NCBI RefSeq assembly: GCF_905475395.1
Contig: NC_058340.1
Location: 75,618,181-75,682,180, forward strand
Reading direction: 5' to 3'
Length of the DNA: 64,000 nt
From: Chrysoperla carnea
Taxonomy: Eukaryota; Arthropoda; Insecta; Neuroptera; Chrysopidae
Shown piece by piece: positions 42,362 through 55,662 of this stretch (position 1 is the first letter of the stretch; every line of letters starts with the position of its first letter). Below the pieces are notes generated by a model. It saw nothing but the letters and a program-made list of their open reading frames with translations. It was not told where the DNA came from and did not search any database. The position numbers and the translations under genes were made by a program.

Positions 42362-45300
42362 ATGGATAACAATAATCTATCACAAACTGTGACAGAACTT
42401 AAAGAAGAAATTGAACGATTAACTCGTGAATTGGATCAAGCTAGTAGCGAAAAAATCCAATCCGCAAAGTATGGTTTAGTATTATTGGAAGAGAAACAAA
42501 GTTTGGAGCAACGATGTGAAGAGTTAGAAACTTTATATGAAAATACAAAACAGGATTTACACAATACACAAGAGGTAAATTTTCTTGTTTTCTTGTAGTT
42601 TTTGGATGAATCTAGTTTTTCTTTTTTGTTTTTATAGGCTCTTACTAAGTTTCAATCCACACATAAAGTCACCACAAAATCTGGGATTGAACAAGAAGAA
42701 TCGCTACTTACAGAAAGTGCAGCTCGAGAAACATCTTTAAATTCTCAAATTATTGATTTAGAAAATGAAACGAAACAGGTAAGTCCTTAAAAACTTATCG
42801 TAGTAGAAATAAAATTCGTGAAAAGTTCATAAATCTGTTGAATTAAACATTTTAAAAAGTCGTAGAATTGAAAATTATATTTTGTATACCTTTCAAAATG
42901 TATTTTATTCCAAAAAATTTCCTGAAAGTGGGTAGAATTTAACCTAAAATTAAAAATTTTATACTCGTGGTCACTGTGTCCATCCGTGGGCATCCATCTG
43001 TGAAATATTTAAAACCTTTGAACCTAAAAAAATTTGAATATTTGACATCCAGGATTATTATACACCCTGTATATATGTAATATACAGTGTGTCCCCCCAG
43101 ATAGAGATAACTAGTAAATTTTCTTATTTTTCATTTTAAGAAAAAAAGTCAGAAATGACGAGCTTGCCAGAAATGGCACGATGTTGCCGGACACAAGCAT
43201 CAATAAATACCCGGGAGTTCCATTTGCGAACTGCAAGTTACTCCTGAAAGAGGATATTCTGAAAAAGGCCAATCTAAGATGGAGGGACGAACCTACTTGT
43301 GGTACTACAAGACAGATATGGTCTGAGTACATTCGCAGGCGTTCCGAAGTTCTCATATCACTTCCAAGGGCCTCTGTTCGCAAAGTTGTTGCGGCTATCA
43401 CAGGACACTGGCTGGGCGGAAAGCATGCTGAACGCTTAGAAGACAATGTCTTATCTTCTCTGTCACTGCCCAGCTCTTGTCATGAGGAGATGGACTTACT
43501 TGAGCCAGCCTCTCTTTGAAGACATCTCCGACCTAAAGTCAATCGACGTCAAAGCCCTCCTGCTGTTCTTAAACAGCTCCAAATGGTTCATGGAGTAGTG
43601 GCCTGGGACGGGGTAACCCATTTACGGTATCACAACGGACCCTATGGTCTAAGTGTGTCCCACCCCAGGACAGCCACTCTAACCTAACCTAAGGTTTCTA
43701 ATTGGTTCTTTTGACATAAATGGAAACGCGTTTTTGCATACCTTCCACAAAAGATAGTTTATCGTAATTCTCGAGACTATTTCCATTTGATTCATTGGCC
43801 TCAGAGACAATGAATCGAATGAAAATGAAACTAAAAAATTCTCTTTGATTCCAAAGATTCCAAACAAAACATGCAACTTCCTCGAAATACGGAATGCTTA
43901 AAATGAATTTGAGTTTATATCTGTTTTAGTTACGTCATGAATTGGAACGCGTTACCGCCGAACGGGATCGTATGCTTCAAGAGAACACAGACGTCGGTAA
44001 AGATAAAGAAGATTTGGAATTAGAACGTAAAAAATTAAAATTAGAACTTCGAGAAATCAAATACCGTGAAACAAGTTTAATAACCGAAAATAATGAACTC
44101 GAAGAGGAAAATATCACGTTACAAAAACAAGTTTCCGTTTTAAAATCCTCTCAAGTTGAATTCGAAAGTATCAAACATGAAATGCGTCGGCTACAAGAAG
44201 AAGTTGAATTGTTAAATTCTCAAGTTGAAGAATTAGCAAATTTAAAGAAAATTGCCGAAAAACAAATGGAAGAAGCGTTAGAATCATTACAATCGGAGCG
44301 TGAAGCGAAGTATGCGATTAAAAAGGAACTCGATCAACATATAAATCGGGAGTCTATGTATAATATTAGTAATTTAGCGTACAGTATTCGTGGAATGACC
44401 GACGATACTCAAATTGGAAGTGATGGCGAAGACGAATTACCTGCGTTGAAACGGATTGAAGCTGACTTGAAAAGTGGTGGGGATGATAGTTCACCTGATC
44501 CAAAACAGGTCGATCTATTTTCGGAAATTCATTTGAACGAATTAAAGAAATTGGAAAAACAATTGGAACTAGCAGAAACGGAAAAGAATTTATTAACGCA
44601 AAACTTACGGGACAGCCAATTACAAGTTGAGAAAAATCAAAATGAACTTCAAGGTTTTATGACACGTTTAATTCAATTATCCGCGCACGTTGAATCTTTA
44701 CAACATTTACGGCAAAAAGTCGACAAAGAAATTGGTCCAAATAAAGAGAACACAGCTATTGATAAACTATCGATAATTGTTGATCAATATCATCGATGGT
44801 TTACACTTTCCTCGAAAGAAATCGAACAATTGCGGAATGAATTAAAAGATTTAGAAAAGAATTTAAATATTTCGGATGCTACGTTACAATTACGTACGGA
44901 AGTAACAAATTTGAAAAATAAATTATTAGATATGGAACAGAAATCAGCGGAATTAGAAACGGATGTACGAATATTAGGTGAAATTGCTGGTGAAGCGGGA
45001 TCTGCACTGGATGTTGCTCAAAATGATTTAAGTACGGTGTCCGATGAATTAGCTCAATTGTATCATCATGTGTGTACGGTGAATGGAGAGACACCTAGTC
45101 GGGTGGTCTTGGATCATGAAAAACATGGTGGAATGACTCCAAGTATGTATTTTATTTTATTTTTATGTTTTCACGGTTTTCTTTGAGTTGTCGAGGTTTT
45201 ATCATGCATCTATGAGAAATTGTGAAGCTTGCCAGAAATGGCACGATGCTGCCGGACACAAGCATAAATAAATACCCGGGAGTTCCATTTGCGAACTGCA

Positions 45301-46961
45301 AGTTACTCCTGAAAGAGGATATTCTGAAAAAGGCCAATCTTAGATGGAGGGAAGAACGTACTTGTGGTACTACAAGACAGATATGGTCTGAGTACAATCG
45401 CAGGCGTTCCGAAGTTCTCATATCACTTCCAAGGGCCTCTGTTCGCAAAGTTGTTGCGGCTATCACAGGACACTTATTGGGCGGCAAGCATGCTGAACGC
45501 TTAGGCCTGGCAGTGTATCACGACTACTGCAGGAGCTGTCACAGTGATGACGAGGAGGAGACAATGTCTTATCTTCTCTGTCACTGTCCAGCTCTTGTCA
45601 TGAGGAGATGGACTTACTTGAGCCAGCCTCTTTTTGACGACCTCTCCGACCTAAAGTCAGTCGACGTCAAACTCGGTTGTTCCTTAAAAAGGGGAAGAAA
45701 AAAGGGCCACCGCACCAGTGCTCTTTAGTTTATTTAAAATGATTTTTTTTTTGCTTCGTTTCCAGTGAATGAAACAGCACCCACTATTGGTGAATTATCG
45801 AAAATGCAAATATTACAAAGTAGATTAAAGACTGATATACCATTGAAGAACTTAGAAAGTTTAAGTGATGCTGCTGAAATGGCTAAACATGTGGAAACTA
45901 TTGTGGATCAAATCAAACATTTACGTTCAGCTGTTGAGAATACAATTGAATTATCCAAAATGAAAGGAATGCGTATGAGCAGCTCTGAAGGTAAGTTATC
46001 ATTTACGGTCAGCCTTGTTATATTTGACTGTTATTTCGGAACCGGGTGTAAAGTTAAGAGTTCTGAAATGATTGTCAAATACTACGCCTAGCCCTGGAAT
46101 CAGATCATATTAAAATTTTTTAATTTATTTTAACAGGAAACAAAGATGAATGTAAAGAAGCTGAATTAAGTGAATTACAAGAACAAGTGATCAAATTAAA
46201 ATCATTATTGTCCACAAAACGTGAACAAATCGCCACTTTACGAACGGTTTTGAAATCAAATAAGAATACAGCCGAAGTGGCATTAACGAATTTGAAATCA
46301 AAATATGAGAATGAAAAATCAATTGTATCCGAAACAATGATGAAATTACGTAATGAATTACGATCATTAAAAGAAGATGCAGCTACATTCTCAAGTATGT
46401 ATCACTTATCACTATCCTTTTCTTAATTTTGTTTTGTTTTTTTCTTTTTTAAGAGCGTGAATCTGGTTTTCATCTCCTTCCCTTACATTTTTGATGCCTT
46501 CCCTTTCATCAATTTGTCGCCTAGGGCCCAATATGAAAATCCAGGCCTGACTACACGCACTTGGTCCATGAATCCTCCTCTCTGGATCCACGCTTTTATT
46601 TATCTAGTTATAATTATTTTAGATATCAAATAAAATCATAAAAATTTTAAATAAAATTCATTTTTATCCCAACAACAACTTAGGTTTACGTGCAATGTTT
46701 GCTGCACGTTGCGAAGAATATTCAACACAAGTGGACGATCTACAAAATCAATTGAGTGCAGCAGAAGATGAAAAGAAAACGTTAAATCAATTATTACGTA
46801 TTGCTGTACAACAAAAATTAAGTTTAACACAAAAATTAGAAGAATTAGAAATGGATCGTGAAATACGAAATGCACGTCGACCTGGTGGTATTGGGGGACG
46901 TGGTGGTAAAACTGCATTCCCTCGAACGGGTCGTCCGCAAACTAGTCGAGATTTCTTCTAG
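42362..46961 (+). CDS. BicD: Bicaudal D, dynein-dynactin cargo adaptor
   Basis: Six coding exons: 42362-42574, 42638-42778, 43930-45142, 45766-45990, 46137-46394, 46684-46961. In-phase joining gives 775 residues (fly BicD 782). The protein is almost wholly coiled coil. The N-terminal segment [20 protein letters not shown] with [11 protein letters not shown] matches the CC1 box that contacts the dynein light intermediate chain (family motif AAxxG, here SAKYG). The C-terminal cargo-binding coil is [20 protein letters not shown] then [20 protein letters not shown], followed by a basic glycine-rich tail ending TSRDFF. BicD carries mRNAs and vesicles (Egalitarian, Rab6) on microtubules. An AATAAA lies at 47190-47195. 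Introns 2 and 3 each carry a LINE tail in sense orientation; intron 4 carries a family E element. Confidence 0.97.
43161..43692 (+). mobile_element. LINE 3' fragment (family L, RNase H-bearing I/R1-like group), BicD intron 2
   Basis: A frame reads [18 protein letters not shown], then [20 protein letters not shown] and [18 protein letters not shown], the usual tail of LINE ORF2 after RNase H. Compared with the copy in intron 3, about 50 bp with the [11 protein letters not shown] region are missing. It ends in a 3'UTR with 'ggaccctatggtctaagtg' and 'ctctaacctaacctaa'. It is not a host gene. Confidence 0.82.
45226..45728 (+). mobile_element. LINE 3' fragment (family L), BicD intron 3
   Basis: It starts at the same base of the element as the intron 2 copy ('agcttgccagaaatggcacg') and is very similar to it. 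It keeps the zinc-knuckle-like [20 protein letters not shown] region. The reading frame is open for 168 codons (45222-45728). Its 3'UTR is replaced by unrelated sequence. Confidence 0.82.
46015..46105. mobile_element. Family E inverted-repeat element, copy 4, BicD intron 4
   Basis: The arms 'tatttgactgttatttcgga' and 'tctgaaatgattgtcaaata' form a hairpin, followed by 'ctacgcctagccctgg', the family end. It is about 90 bp and fills much of the intron. Confidence 0.65.
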
Positions 46962-47189
46962 CCGAGGTCGTCCAGGGCTGTCATGTGTGTAATTGCATTT
47001 GTTACAACATTTTTTAAAATGTAAATAACCAATTTTTGGGGGTTTATTTCCAGAATTATTTTTAGAATTCTTCGATAGTTTTAATATCGATCCTGATGGA
47101 TTCAATATTAGGGCGCTCCTTCTATGAATAAGAATGTTTTTTTTTTAATAACTTAGGGTTTGTAGGAGCGTGACGAAATTTTTTATTTT

Positions 47190-47195
47190 AATAAA
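47190..47195 (+). terminator. BicD polyadenylation signal
   Basis: A canonical AATAAA lies about 230 bp after the BicD stop, and no earlier canonical hexamer is apparent in between. Confidence 0.6.
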
Positions 47196-47356
47196 GTTTT
47201 CCAACCGACCGTATTAAAATTGCGTGATCCATAATTTTTTTTCACGCATAAATGTTTATGCATCATAAACTTTAAACTATTTACTATTTTTAAAACTATA
47301 AATTAGACCCTATTTTGAAATCTTTCTGCATCTCTTGGCAGTCAAACTTTACAATA

Positions 47357-47936
47357 GGGAATATTCATGAAATTTAAATTTGGTTCAAATATTTTTCTTC
47401 CGTAACTTTAATTACTGGACATTTCAACTAAACCATTATTTTAGTAATTAATATGTTTTTAATTACTTAAAATTAATTAATAAAAGTACAAATTAAATGA
47501 GGGCGTTTAAAAATTTCTGAAACGAAAATTCAAATTTTTATACGGACGTGACATCATAGTACGGGCTTGTCAAATTTGTTGACATACTGTATGATATTAA
47601 TTACTTACATTTTATATGATATTTCATTAAATTATATTATTCTACGGCTTTTTATTAGAAAATTTAATAATAACGAGTGTAAATTCTGTGTTGTAAATTC
47701 ATTTTTTTAAAGTACAAATTATACATTGAACTGTCAAAAATTGACAGATCACGTACTTATACGTCATCAACAGAGCTCGCGAAAAAACTGCGTTTAAATA
47801 CCTCAAAATTATAATGTATTTTAAATATTTTTTTACACTTAAATACAGTATTTTTAAACAGTATTTATATTTTTTACTTTGTTATAACGGCGTAAACAAT
47901 GAATTAAAAATATAAAAAAAATACATGAATATTCCC
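47357..47936. mobile_element. TA-flanked MITE with GGGAATATTCATG ends
   Basis: 580 bp with perfect 13-bp inverted ends GGGAATATTCATG and CATGAATATTCCC, each flanked by TA. The interior has 'gacatcat' and 'acgtcatcaac' words that recall family B, whose ends are GGGTATTCCAC. I treat it as a separate but possibly related family. No coding capacity. Confidence 0.85.
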
Positions 47937-49745
47937 TATTTGCGAGATGCTATCGAACAACGATTAGAACTAACTAAAAAATGGATTCTTATTGGAAATT
48001 GATCGTTTAAGTGAAATTTTATACGAAACAAGACGAGTTTTGTACAAAAATGAAGTTTTTATTTTATTCTGAGATTACACGCATGATGGGCAAAAAATAT
48101 GGCCACATTATTTTTAAACCATAAAATTTATTTTTAATAATAAAATTAAAATCGAGAGTCTATAAACTATAAATGTTTAGATATTTAAGACAAAAAGTAA
48201 TGAAAATTCGATAACAATTAGACGTATGATTCAAAAACAAACAGGCGGGGAATGAAAATTTATTTTAAATTTGTCCCCTCCGAAAAAAATTAACGTGTAA
48301 TTTTGATTAGAAAACTAAAAATAATCCATGATCGAAAAATGGCCGTCCATCTTGGAAAATGGCGGTTAAAATGGATTTTTACATAACATTTTAGGCCTAC
48401 GGTCAAGCGTAGTTTTTAGTGAGCCATTTTAGAAACGCTACACACTGTCAGTTTGGTGTATTCACATCGAACTGACCCTTGTATAAGCTAAATAGATGTA
48501 AGCTCACATCAAAAATGTGGACTGGTGGACTGAGCTTGCGTACCGGTTATGGGCGTATGCTCAGGTAACTACTTAACAATTCATCGTCCGAAAACATGAT
48601 GTAAACTTTCAGCCTTTATTTTTTTGGAATTTCTGTGACGCTGCATCTTTGGTACTTCATTAAGGACAAAGCTCTCCACTTTGAGAACACGGAACAGGGT
48701 TATGATTGAAAACGCAGTACTGGCTACCATCTTTGAAATTTTCAGTCGTTCTCAAATGACTCAATAAAACTACGCTTCGCCGCAAATCTATTTGTACTAT
48801 AATCCCTTTTTTCAAAATGTAGAGTCAAGATTTATTTGTTTTTGATTAAAATTACACATTAATTTTCCTTAAAAAATTTATAATGTATTTAACATAATGT
48901 TTTTAATTGTTTATAAAAATATATTTATAAAAAAAAACTGTTGATCCAATAATTGTTAATAAAAAAAAAAAAAATTTGGCAGCTATAAGCGTCATCCAAT
49001 TAAAATGCTGATACTAGTCAGCTAATCATTTTCGTTTAGGTTATTGTATGGTTTTTTTTTTTTTGGTTTCTTTTTTGGTTGAGGGCAGCATTTAGAAATG
49101 AAAGTATTTAATACTAAAAATAATTAATAAATTTAATAAAATAATTGTAATATAAAACAAAATGGAAAATTTCAACAAAATGTGTAGTTTTCCAAACGAA
49201 TCTTTTCCAAAAAAAAAAACATTTTTTTGGTTTTTGAAAATTACTTATAATTTTTTTTTGTAGTAGAAGAGTCGATCGCAGTCAAATCTCATCTGATCAA
49301 TCTAACTAACTTAAAATTTAACTTTTAGAGTATGTTATCAGGGGAGAGTTGACTAGGATCGGCCCTTGAACCATTTAAATAAAAATAATAATTGTTATTA
49401 ACTGTAATTTTAGGCGGTAGTTGAAACTTATTTTTACATAGTTTAAAGAAAAAAAATGGTGTTTTAATATTTAGTCGAAATTCAAGCTATTCAAAATCAT
49501 CATCGTAATATTTAAGAAATTTTCATGAATGAATTTCACAGATGTTTAATACTAAACTCTAGATAACTGACTTCTTTTTTCAACCAATGTTTTGTATGCA
49601 GAAAGTGCACCGTTATTTGGAAATTGGGATATTGAAACGTGTGTCTTATAAAACTAGGACAGTTCTACGACATCGACGATCGCGTCTGATATGACAAGGC
49701 TACTCATAGGTTGAAATAAACAAAATTTTGATCAAGAATTAGTAT

Positions 49746-50115
49746 AGGTTAGATTAGGTTAAAGTGGCTGTCCTGAAGTGGTACACAATTAGACCAAAGA
49801 GTTCGTGTGATACCGAAAAAGAACAGCAGGAGTGCTTTGACGTCAACGGGCTTCAGGTGAGAGATATCGTCAAAGAAAGGCTGGCTCGAATGAGTCTATC
49901 TCCTCGTGGCACTGTTAGACCCAGGCGTTCAGCGTGCCTGCCGCCTAACCAGTGCCCTGTAATAGCTGAAATCTTCATTTAGGAGAAGCTTGCTGTTCGC
50001 AAACGGAACTCCCAGATGCCTATTGATTATTGTGTCCGGCAGTCTTGTGCCATTTACCAAGCTCGTCGGCTTCACACCTACTTGGAATGTTTCTGTGTCC
50101 CGTTATCCATACCAG
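49746..50115 (-). mobile_element. LINE 3' fragment (family L), longest RNase H portion
   Basis: On the minus strand the frame reads VWITGHRNIPSRCEADELGK, a RNase H signature with the GH and ADELG motifs, then WHKTAGHNNQ and a stop. Part of the ORF tail is deleted, then the 3'UTR ends 'ggacagccactttaaccta'. This copy is what places family L among RNase H-bearing LINEs. Confidence 0.8.
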
Positions 50116-51402
50116 ATTAACATTCATTTGTTCCCTTGGCTAATTTAAGGACTTTGGACAATTACTTCTCTGGCTTAATACTCCAAACTTTACTCAAAAA
50201 CGTCTTACAATAAAATCAGAAATTGTACGTAACGAAATTTCTGTAATTTGAATTTAGTATAAACATCTATGGATTCTTTTCGCCAATTTTATCTGCCATA
50301 AAACTTAAGTCTTTCAAAATTTGAATTTTCCTACTTGATCGACTAAATATTAACAAATTGTTTATATTAGAAATGACACCATCCAAGAAAAACACATTGT
50401 CCAAAAAAAATATAACAAAATTAGATGTTTAAGTTAATTTTGTAAATTTTAGAAAATTTACTTTCAACCTTTTCAACCCGATAATTATTCTAAATTCTAC
50501 AAAACTTCAAAAATCTACTTTTCTCAATTGAATTTTTTATTTTCAATATCAATAATTGCCAATAATACAAATTTTAGCAACAACGAATTTCGTAAAAGTA
50601 TATTTTCTAAAGTGTTACATAAAATTTTGAAAAGATTTGCAATTGTGTAATTGAAGAGGGGAGGGGAACTTAACAAGGCAAGTCATTTTATCAAGACGAA
50701 AATCTTTTTTCAAACCAGAAATCGGCATAAATTCTGACTGATTTACTTTGTAAAATGGGTGTAGCATAAAACGGATAGAATTTGCAGGCAATAAATTTAT
50801 TAATAGAGTGTTCCGTAACGAATCAAGAATTTATCTGTCAGTTAAACCAGTCTTACACAAATTGACTCATTTGAAGTAATGAGTATTACCAATGTCAGGT
50901 TTTTAATTACTTCAATTCACAGGTTTTTAAAATTCTTGGATACGTCATTATTTAAAAACTACCTGGTTTCATTTAGACCGTTTCGTAAAGACCACTATTT
51001 GTTGTAATTGGTTGTCAAATTCAAATCGTTTTAAAATTTCCCTTCAAAAATTATACAGCTGCAAATATTTTAAAAAAGGAAAACACATATAAGTGATTTT
51101 TGAACCTTTTAATCGTTCCGTTGTCCGACTGTCCATTTGATTGTTGAGCGTATGAGCAAGAGTTTCCGAGCCTCTGGACGCGGAACCGCCGTCCCTTTAA
51201 ATGAAATTGTGTGATATGCTATTGATGAATGAATTTTTCTTCTCTGTGCATGATTGAAATCCAAACTGTCCAAATATTTAATGAAAAATAAAAAACAAAC
51301 ATTTTCATTTGTTTTTTAATTTTTTTTTTTTTTGTTAGTAATTTAAGTGAGCTTTTAAATGTCTGTCTCATTCTTCAGTTGTTTTTAGGATTTAAGTAGG
51401 CT

Positions 51403-51713
51403 CTTAAATGTCATTGTTTTTAATGATCTTAATTGTCATTCAATTATGTTTTAATGATCTTAAATGTCATCCAATTGTTTTTAATGATCTTAATTGTCAT
51501 TCAATTATGTTTTAATGATCTTAAATGTCATCCAATTGTTTTTAATGATCTTAAATGTCATTCAATTGTGTTTTAATGATCTTAAAAGTCATTCAATTGT
51601 TTTTTAATGATCTTAAAAGTCATTCAATTGTTTTTAATGATCTTAAATGTCATTCAATTGTTTTTTTTTTATTATCTTAAATGTCTTTCAATTGTTTTTT
51701 ATTATCTTAAATG
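51403..51713. repeat. Minisatellite, ~30-31 bp unit, about 10 units
   Basis: Units of the form 'taatgatcttaaatgtcatt' plus 'caattgttttt' start at 51421, 51452, 51482, 51513, 51543, 51574, 51605, 51635, and in altered form at about 51671 and 51702. Variants alternate (…ATCC… and …ATTC…), suggesting two-unit duplications. Confidence 0.9.
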
Positions 51714-52875
51714 ACTAAGAAAATGTGAATTTGTTTTTATTCATTTAATTAAATCAATTTTATTTTTTTCACAGATCTTTTATACTATGGCTAATTAGAT
51801 AAATAAGTAATTTAGTTTTTATTAATTTATCCAATACTAATCGAATTTACAAAATGGTTTTTTTTACAGACATCTGCATATCATGTGGAACTTAGAAATA
51901 AATAAAAAACCATTTTGTAAATTCTAAATTTACTACAATTATGTACTTATTTAATTTAACTTACTGGTTACGAGTTTCTTTTCGCGAGGTCTTTTATTTA
52001 TCACAATAAGTCTGAAGGGCATTCGTACGAGAGGTTGCTGTCAATGTTCTGTATACCAACTTTTTAAATTACTTAGCCGTAAATTTTTCTTTTCGAAGAC
52101 CTAGAAAATTTTTGAATTGCGCGGCTAACTTATAATTGATTTTCCCAAAGAATGAGATTTTCTCAGCCGATATGAACACTACGCCTGCCCTTAGACTTAT
52201 AGTCAACCAATTACTAAAAATCAACCAATTTTTTACATTTAGTTTACAAAGTTGTAATTTTGTATTCCAAAGCTCATAAAAGTTAAAAAGTTAAGTCCTA
52301 TTCAATTTTTTATTTATATAAAATAAATATAAAAATATGGAAGATTATAAAAAAATATTTATCATGTTATTACTAATTATCTAATTAATTAATTAATAAA
52401 AAAAACAACAATAATTTAATTATTAATTAAATAGAATTTAGATTGTGGTAGTTGCTTTTTTATTTGAAACCAACTTAAAACTGAAAGGTTTCTATGTTTT
52501 TTCTTTTTAAAAACATGAATTTTGTGCAATATTTTTAAATTTTGATTAAAAACAATTTTTTAATTCAATCATTTTCGGATAAACAATTTTCTAATGATGT
52601 AATTTTTTCTCTAAACTTGTGTAACATATATTTTGTCAAAAGTTCATTAAAATACAAAAGAGAAAAAAATTTTATTCATGAGTAAGGACTCGAAAATAAG
52701 TTTCTGTCTGAATTTCTTAGTTAGAGTTCATTAGTTAATAATGTTCAAAATAGTAAATATTGATCGTTATAGACGACTCATTCATCTAATGAAGCCCGTT
52801 ATAAGTAGAATGTCCTTTTATCCGATGCCGTAATAACCGATTTTGACTCTATTTAATAAAAACTAAAACTACTAG

Positions 52876-53080
52876 ATAAGGTTAGCGTGTCTGTCCTGGG
52901 GTGGGATTCAATTAGATCATAGTTGCCGTTGTGATACCGAAGAAAGGTTGGCCCACATCCGGTCACTACTCCTTGACCCATTTTGAGTTCTTTAAGAACA
53001 GCAAGAGTGCTTTTACATCAACGATTTCATGATCATGACAGGAGCTGGATAGTGACAGAGAAGGTGAGACATCGTTTCCT
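52876..53080 (-). mobile_element. LINE 3'UTR fragment (family L), short
   Basis: It matches the 3' tail of the other copies: 'gttagcgtgtctgtcctggg' is the complement of their end, followed by fragments of the ORF tail ('gtgacagagaaggtgagaca'). It is strongly rearranged. Confidence 0.6.
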
Positions 53081-54814
53081 CTTTAATAACAATTATCTTT
53101 AATAACTCTTTTTTACGTACCACAATTTTACAATGAACTTTTGAGATGACGTTTAAAAGTTTTCGAAAAGATTTCTTCATCAAAATATTTTTTGCAAACT
53201 AAATCCTAAAAAGATTGAATTATTTTGTATTGCCTATACTAAGTACTACTACAAACACTACAGCAGTAAAATCAGATCGGATCTTACAAAATAAAAATAG
53301 CATATCAATGAATTCTGTAAATAAAACAAAAATATTATAAATGTTTCTAAATTTAATTTTTAGTTTTCATTTTATTTTGTCTTAGATGAATATATATATA
53401 TTGATTGATTTATTTAACCAAATAAAGTTTTTTATCGACCTTGAAAAACAGAGTTGACTTTGCCAAAAGGTATTTCCTTAACAATAACTCGAATCAGATT
53501 GTTGGTACGAATATAAAGAAAAAAACATACTTTTTAAACATAAAAGAAGGAGCAGCGGGAGCTGAAAAATTAACAATAAGGCACTTCATGGAAACTTTCT
53601 AGTTCAATTATTAGAGGCTGCTTAAATTAAATTGAGCGTATAAATTTTGTATAAAACTGTGGTTGTGATTTGTGAAGTTTTGGATAAATTCTAAAGGTTT
53701 TATTTGAACTTGAACAAAAAGGTATGCATGTACACGAAGCTTTAGAATAAATAATTTATAAATGTAGAGACAATTCATTGTGTTCGGTTGCACAATTTGG
53801 TTGCATGGTTGCATGCATGTGAATGAAAACAACCACGATTGGCGCGCACTAAATGCATTTGTCGGTTTGTCGACGACCGAGCCTTCCTCTTGAATTAAAT
53901 GGTGGCAGGGGCCACGGAGTATATTGTTTAAGGAATTATTATTAATAAATTTCTTATCAAAATTAACGTTGATTTCTCAAATTAATTTCATCAGTTAAAT
54001 TAGTTTTGTTGTTGTTATTATTATTTTTACAAAGTAAGTAAATATATTCTTTATTTTTAATAAAATTTGTATATAATCGAACCCGACATACGTATTTCAG
54101 AGATCGATTTACACGTGGTTTATTCATTTTTACAAAAAAAAAACATATCTTTTTCATAGTTTTTCATTATTGTTTTTATTTCTTTTAAATTCATTTCATT
54201 CCGATTATTTATCAATATTCGATAAACTTTAACACCGGTTTAATTTTTCGATTTTAAGAGCATGATTTTTTTTTTTTTGCATTTTATGAAAATCGTATGT
54301 GACTCCATTGTAAGAAATTTTTACAAAGAAAAAAAGTTTAAGTTATTGTTTTATTATATATTAGCGAATTATATTAGGGATTAATAGTTTTTTGTCCAAA
54401 TGTATCTGTTTTTAAACAAAATTTTTCCATATATTTCAAGTTTTTCAAAAGTCTAAATATGTTAACATCGCATTTAAAATTTTTCTTGTATATATTATGA
54501 ATTTTCTTTGTATTGTTTTGAAATTTATAAATAGAAATAGTAATAATTTAAAAATGATAAACATCGGAATTTTTTAAAATATTCATTTAATTTGCATGAA
54601 ATTTTATGGTGAAATACGGATTTTTCAATTAATATTATCGTGTAGGTCTTAATTTTGAATTTTAACAATCGAAATTGATTAATTAATGGCTGAAGGCGTA
54701 TCTTTTTTCGAGTCGTAAATTTTGTGGTAATTTTAAACTTGATCGATATCAAGACGTAAAATTTTTTATTCTTGAATCAATTATTATTGCAGTTACAGTT
54801 AATAAAAGCACAAA

Positions 54815-54973
54815 AGTGCAGTCCGCCACCAAATTAGCAAAGAGTAACATTCTTAATAAGAGTAATCACTAGCTAATTCTTACTGAAGATGACTACTTGG
54901 TAATCGAAATACGTATTTTAAAAATACAAAAAACTGATCTAGGAAATTGGGGCAAAAATCGAAATTTATTTCG
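54815..54973 (+). mobile_element. Family G element, single arm
   Basis: It matches the right arm of the 37121-37618 element ('gtgcagtccgccaccaaatt' through 'ctaggaaattggggcaaaaa') with about five differences in 160 bp. No second arm follows. Confidence 0.8.
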
Positions 54974-55662
54974 AGGTTTATAAGCTTGGCCCTCAGAAAT
55001 TCTCTAATATAATGATCAAAGAAAAAAAAAAGAAGTTTTGTATTTGACAGTATGAAAAATTCTAAATAAACTGAATTTTTGAATCCTATTATGAAAATTA
55101 CAAAATGCTTTCTCCTTCTTAGTCAAAAAGTATCGATTGAATAAATTACGGAAATTTTTAATCAGTTATGTAAACCGTATACCTAATTTACAGGAATTTT
55201 GGAGGTAGTCGACTAATTATTATAAATGTAGTAGCTATTTGCCAATTTATGATAATTTTTAATTTAATTGTATTTAAATTGTAAATTTATGCACTTTCTT
55301 CAATCTTTTCGAATTGAAATATTCATTAAATACTGAAATTTTAAATAAGTTTCTCGAATCTTTGCAATTTCTAGTACTACAGAAACATATGGCAGCTTTT
55401 CAAAATTTTAAATGCCTACAGTTACAATTTACAAATGGCCACCATATAGTCAAAAATATGCTACCTTAGCAGCCGAAATTCCAAATGTTAGGCGTTTCGG
55501 TATAATCGATACCTGAAAGACAGCTGAGGAACCTAATCCAACATTCAAAATTTTTGACTCCTCTAGGCAGGTTTCCTCGACGATGTAGCTCCTTTACTCT
55601 GTTGGGTTTTTTTGTTGTTAATTTTTATTTATTTATTTAAATTACAGAAATAATTTTCCAAG

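Larger units (their letters stand above)
46962..55646. other. Spacer between BicD and CNBP
   Basis: 8.7 kb without a recognised protein gene. It includes the BicD 3'UTR (to about 47210), a TA-flanked MITE (47357-47936), LINE tails (49746-50115, 52876-53080), a minisatellite (51403-51713) and a single arm of family G (54815-54973). A CG-richer patch at 53833-53920 may be the CNBP promoter or first exon. The rest is AT-rich with nothing named. Confidence 0.6.

Noticed and set aside
43181-43519. 112-codon plus-strand frame treated as a host gene
   Set aside because: It matches LINE ORF2 tails, recurs at 45222-45728 and in damaged form at 49.7-50.1 kb, and lies within a BicD intron.
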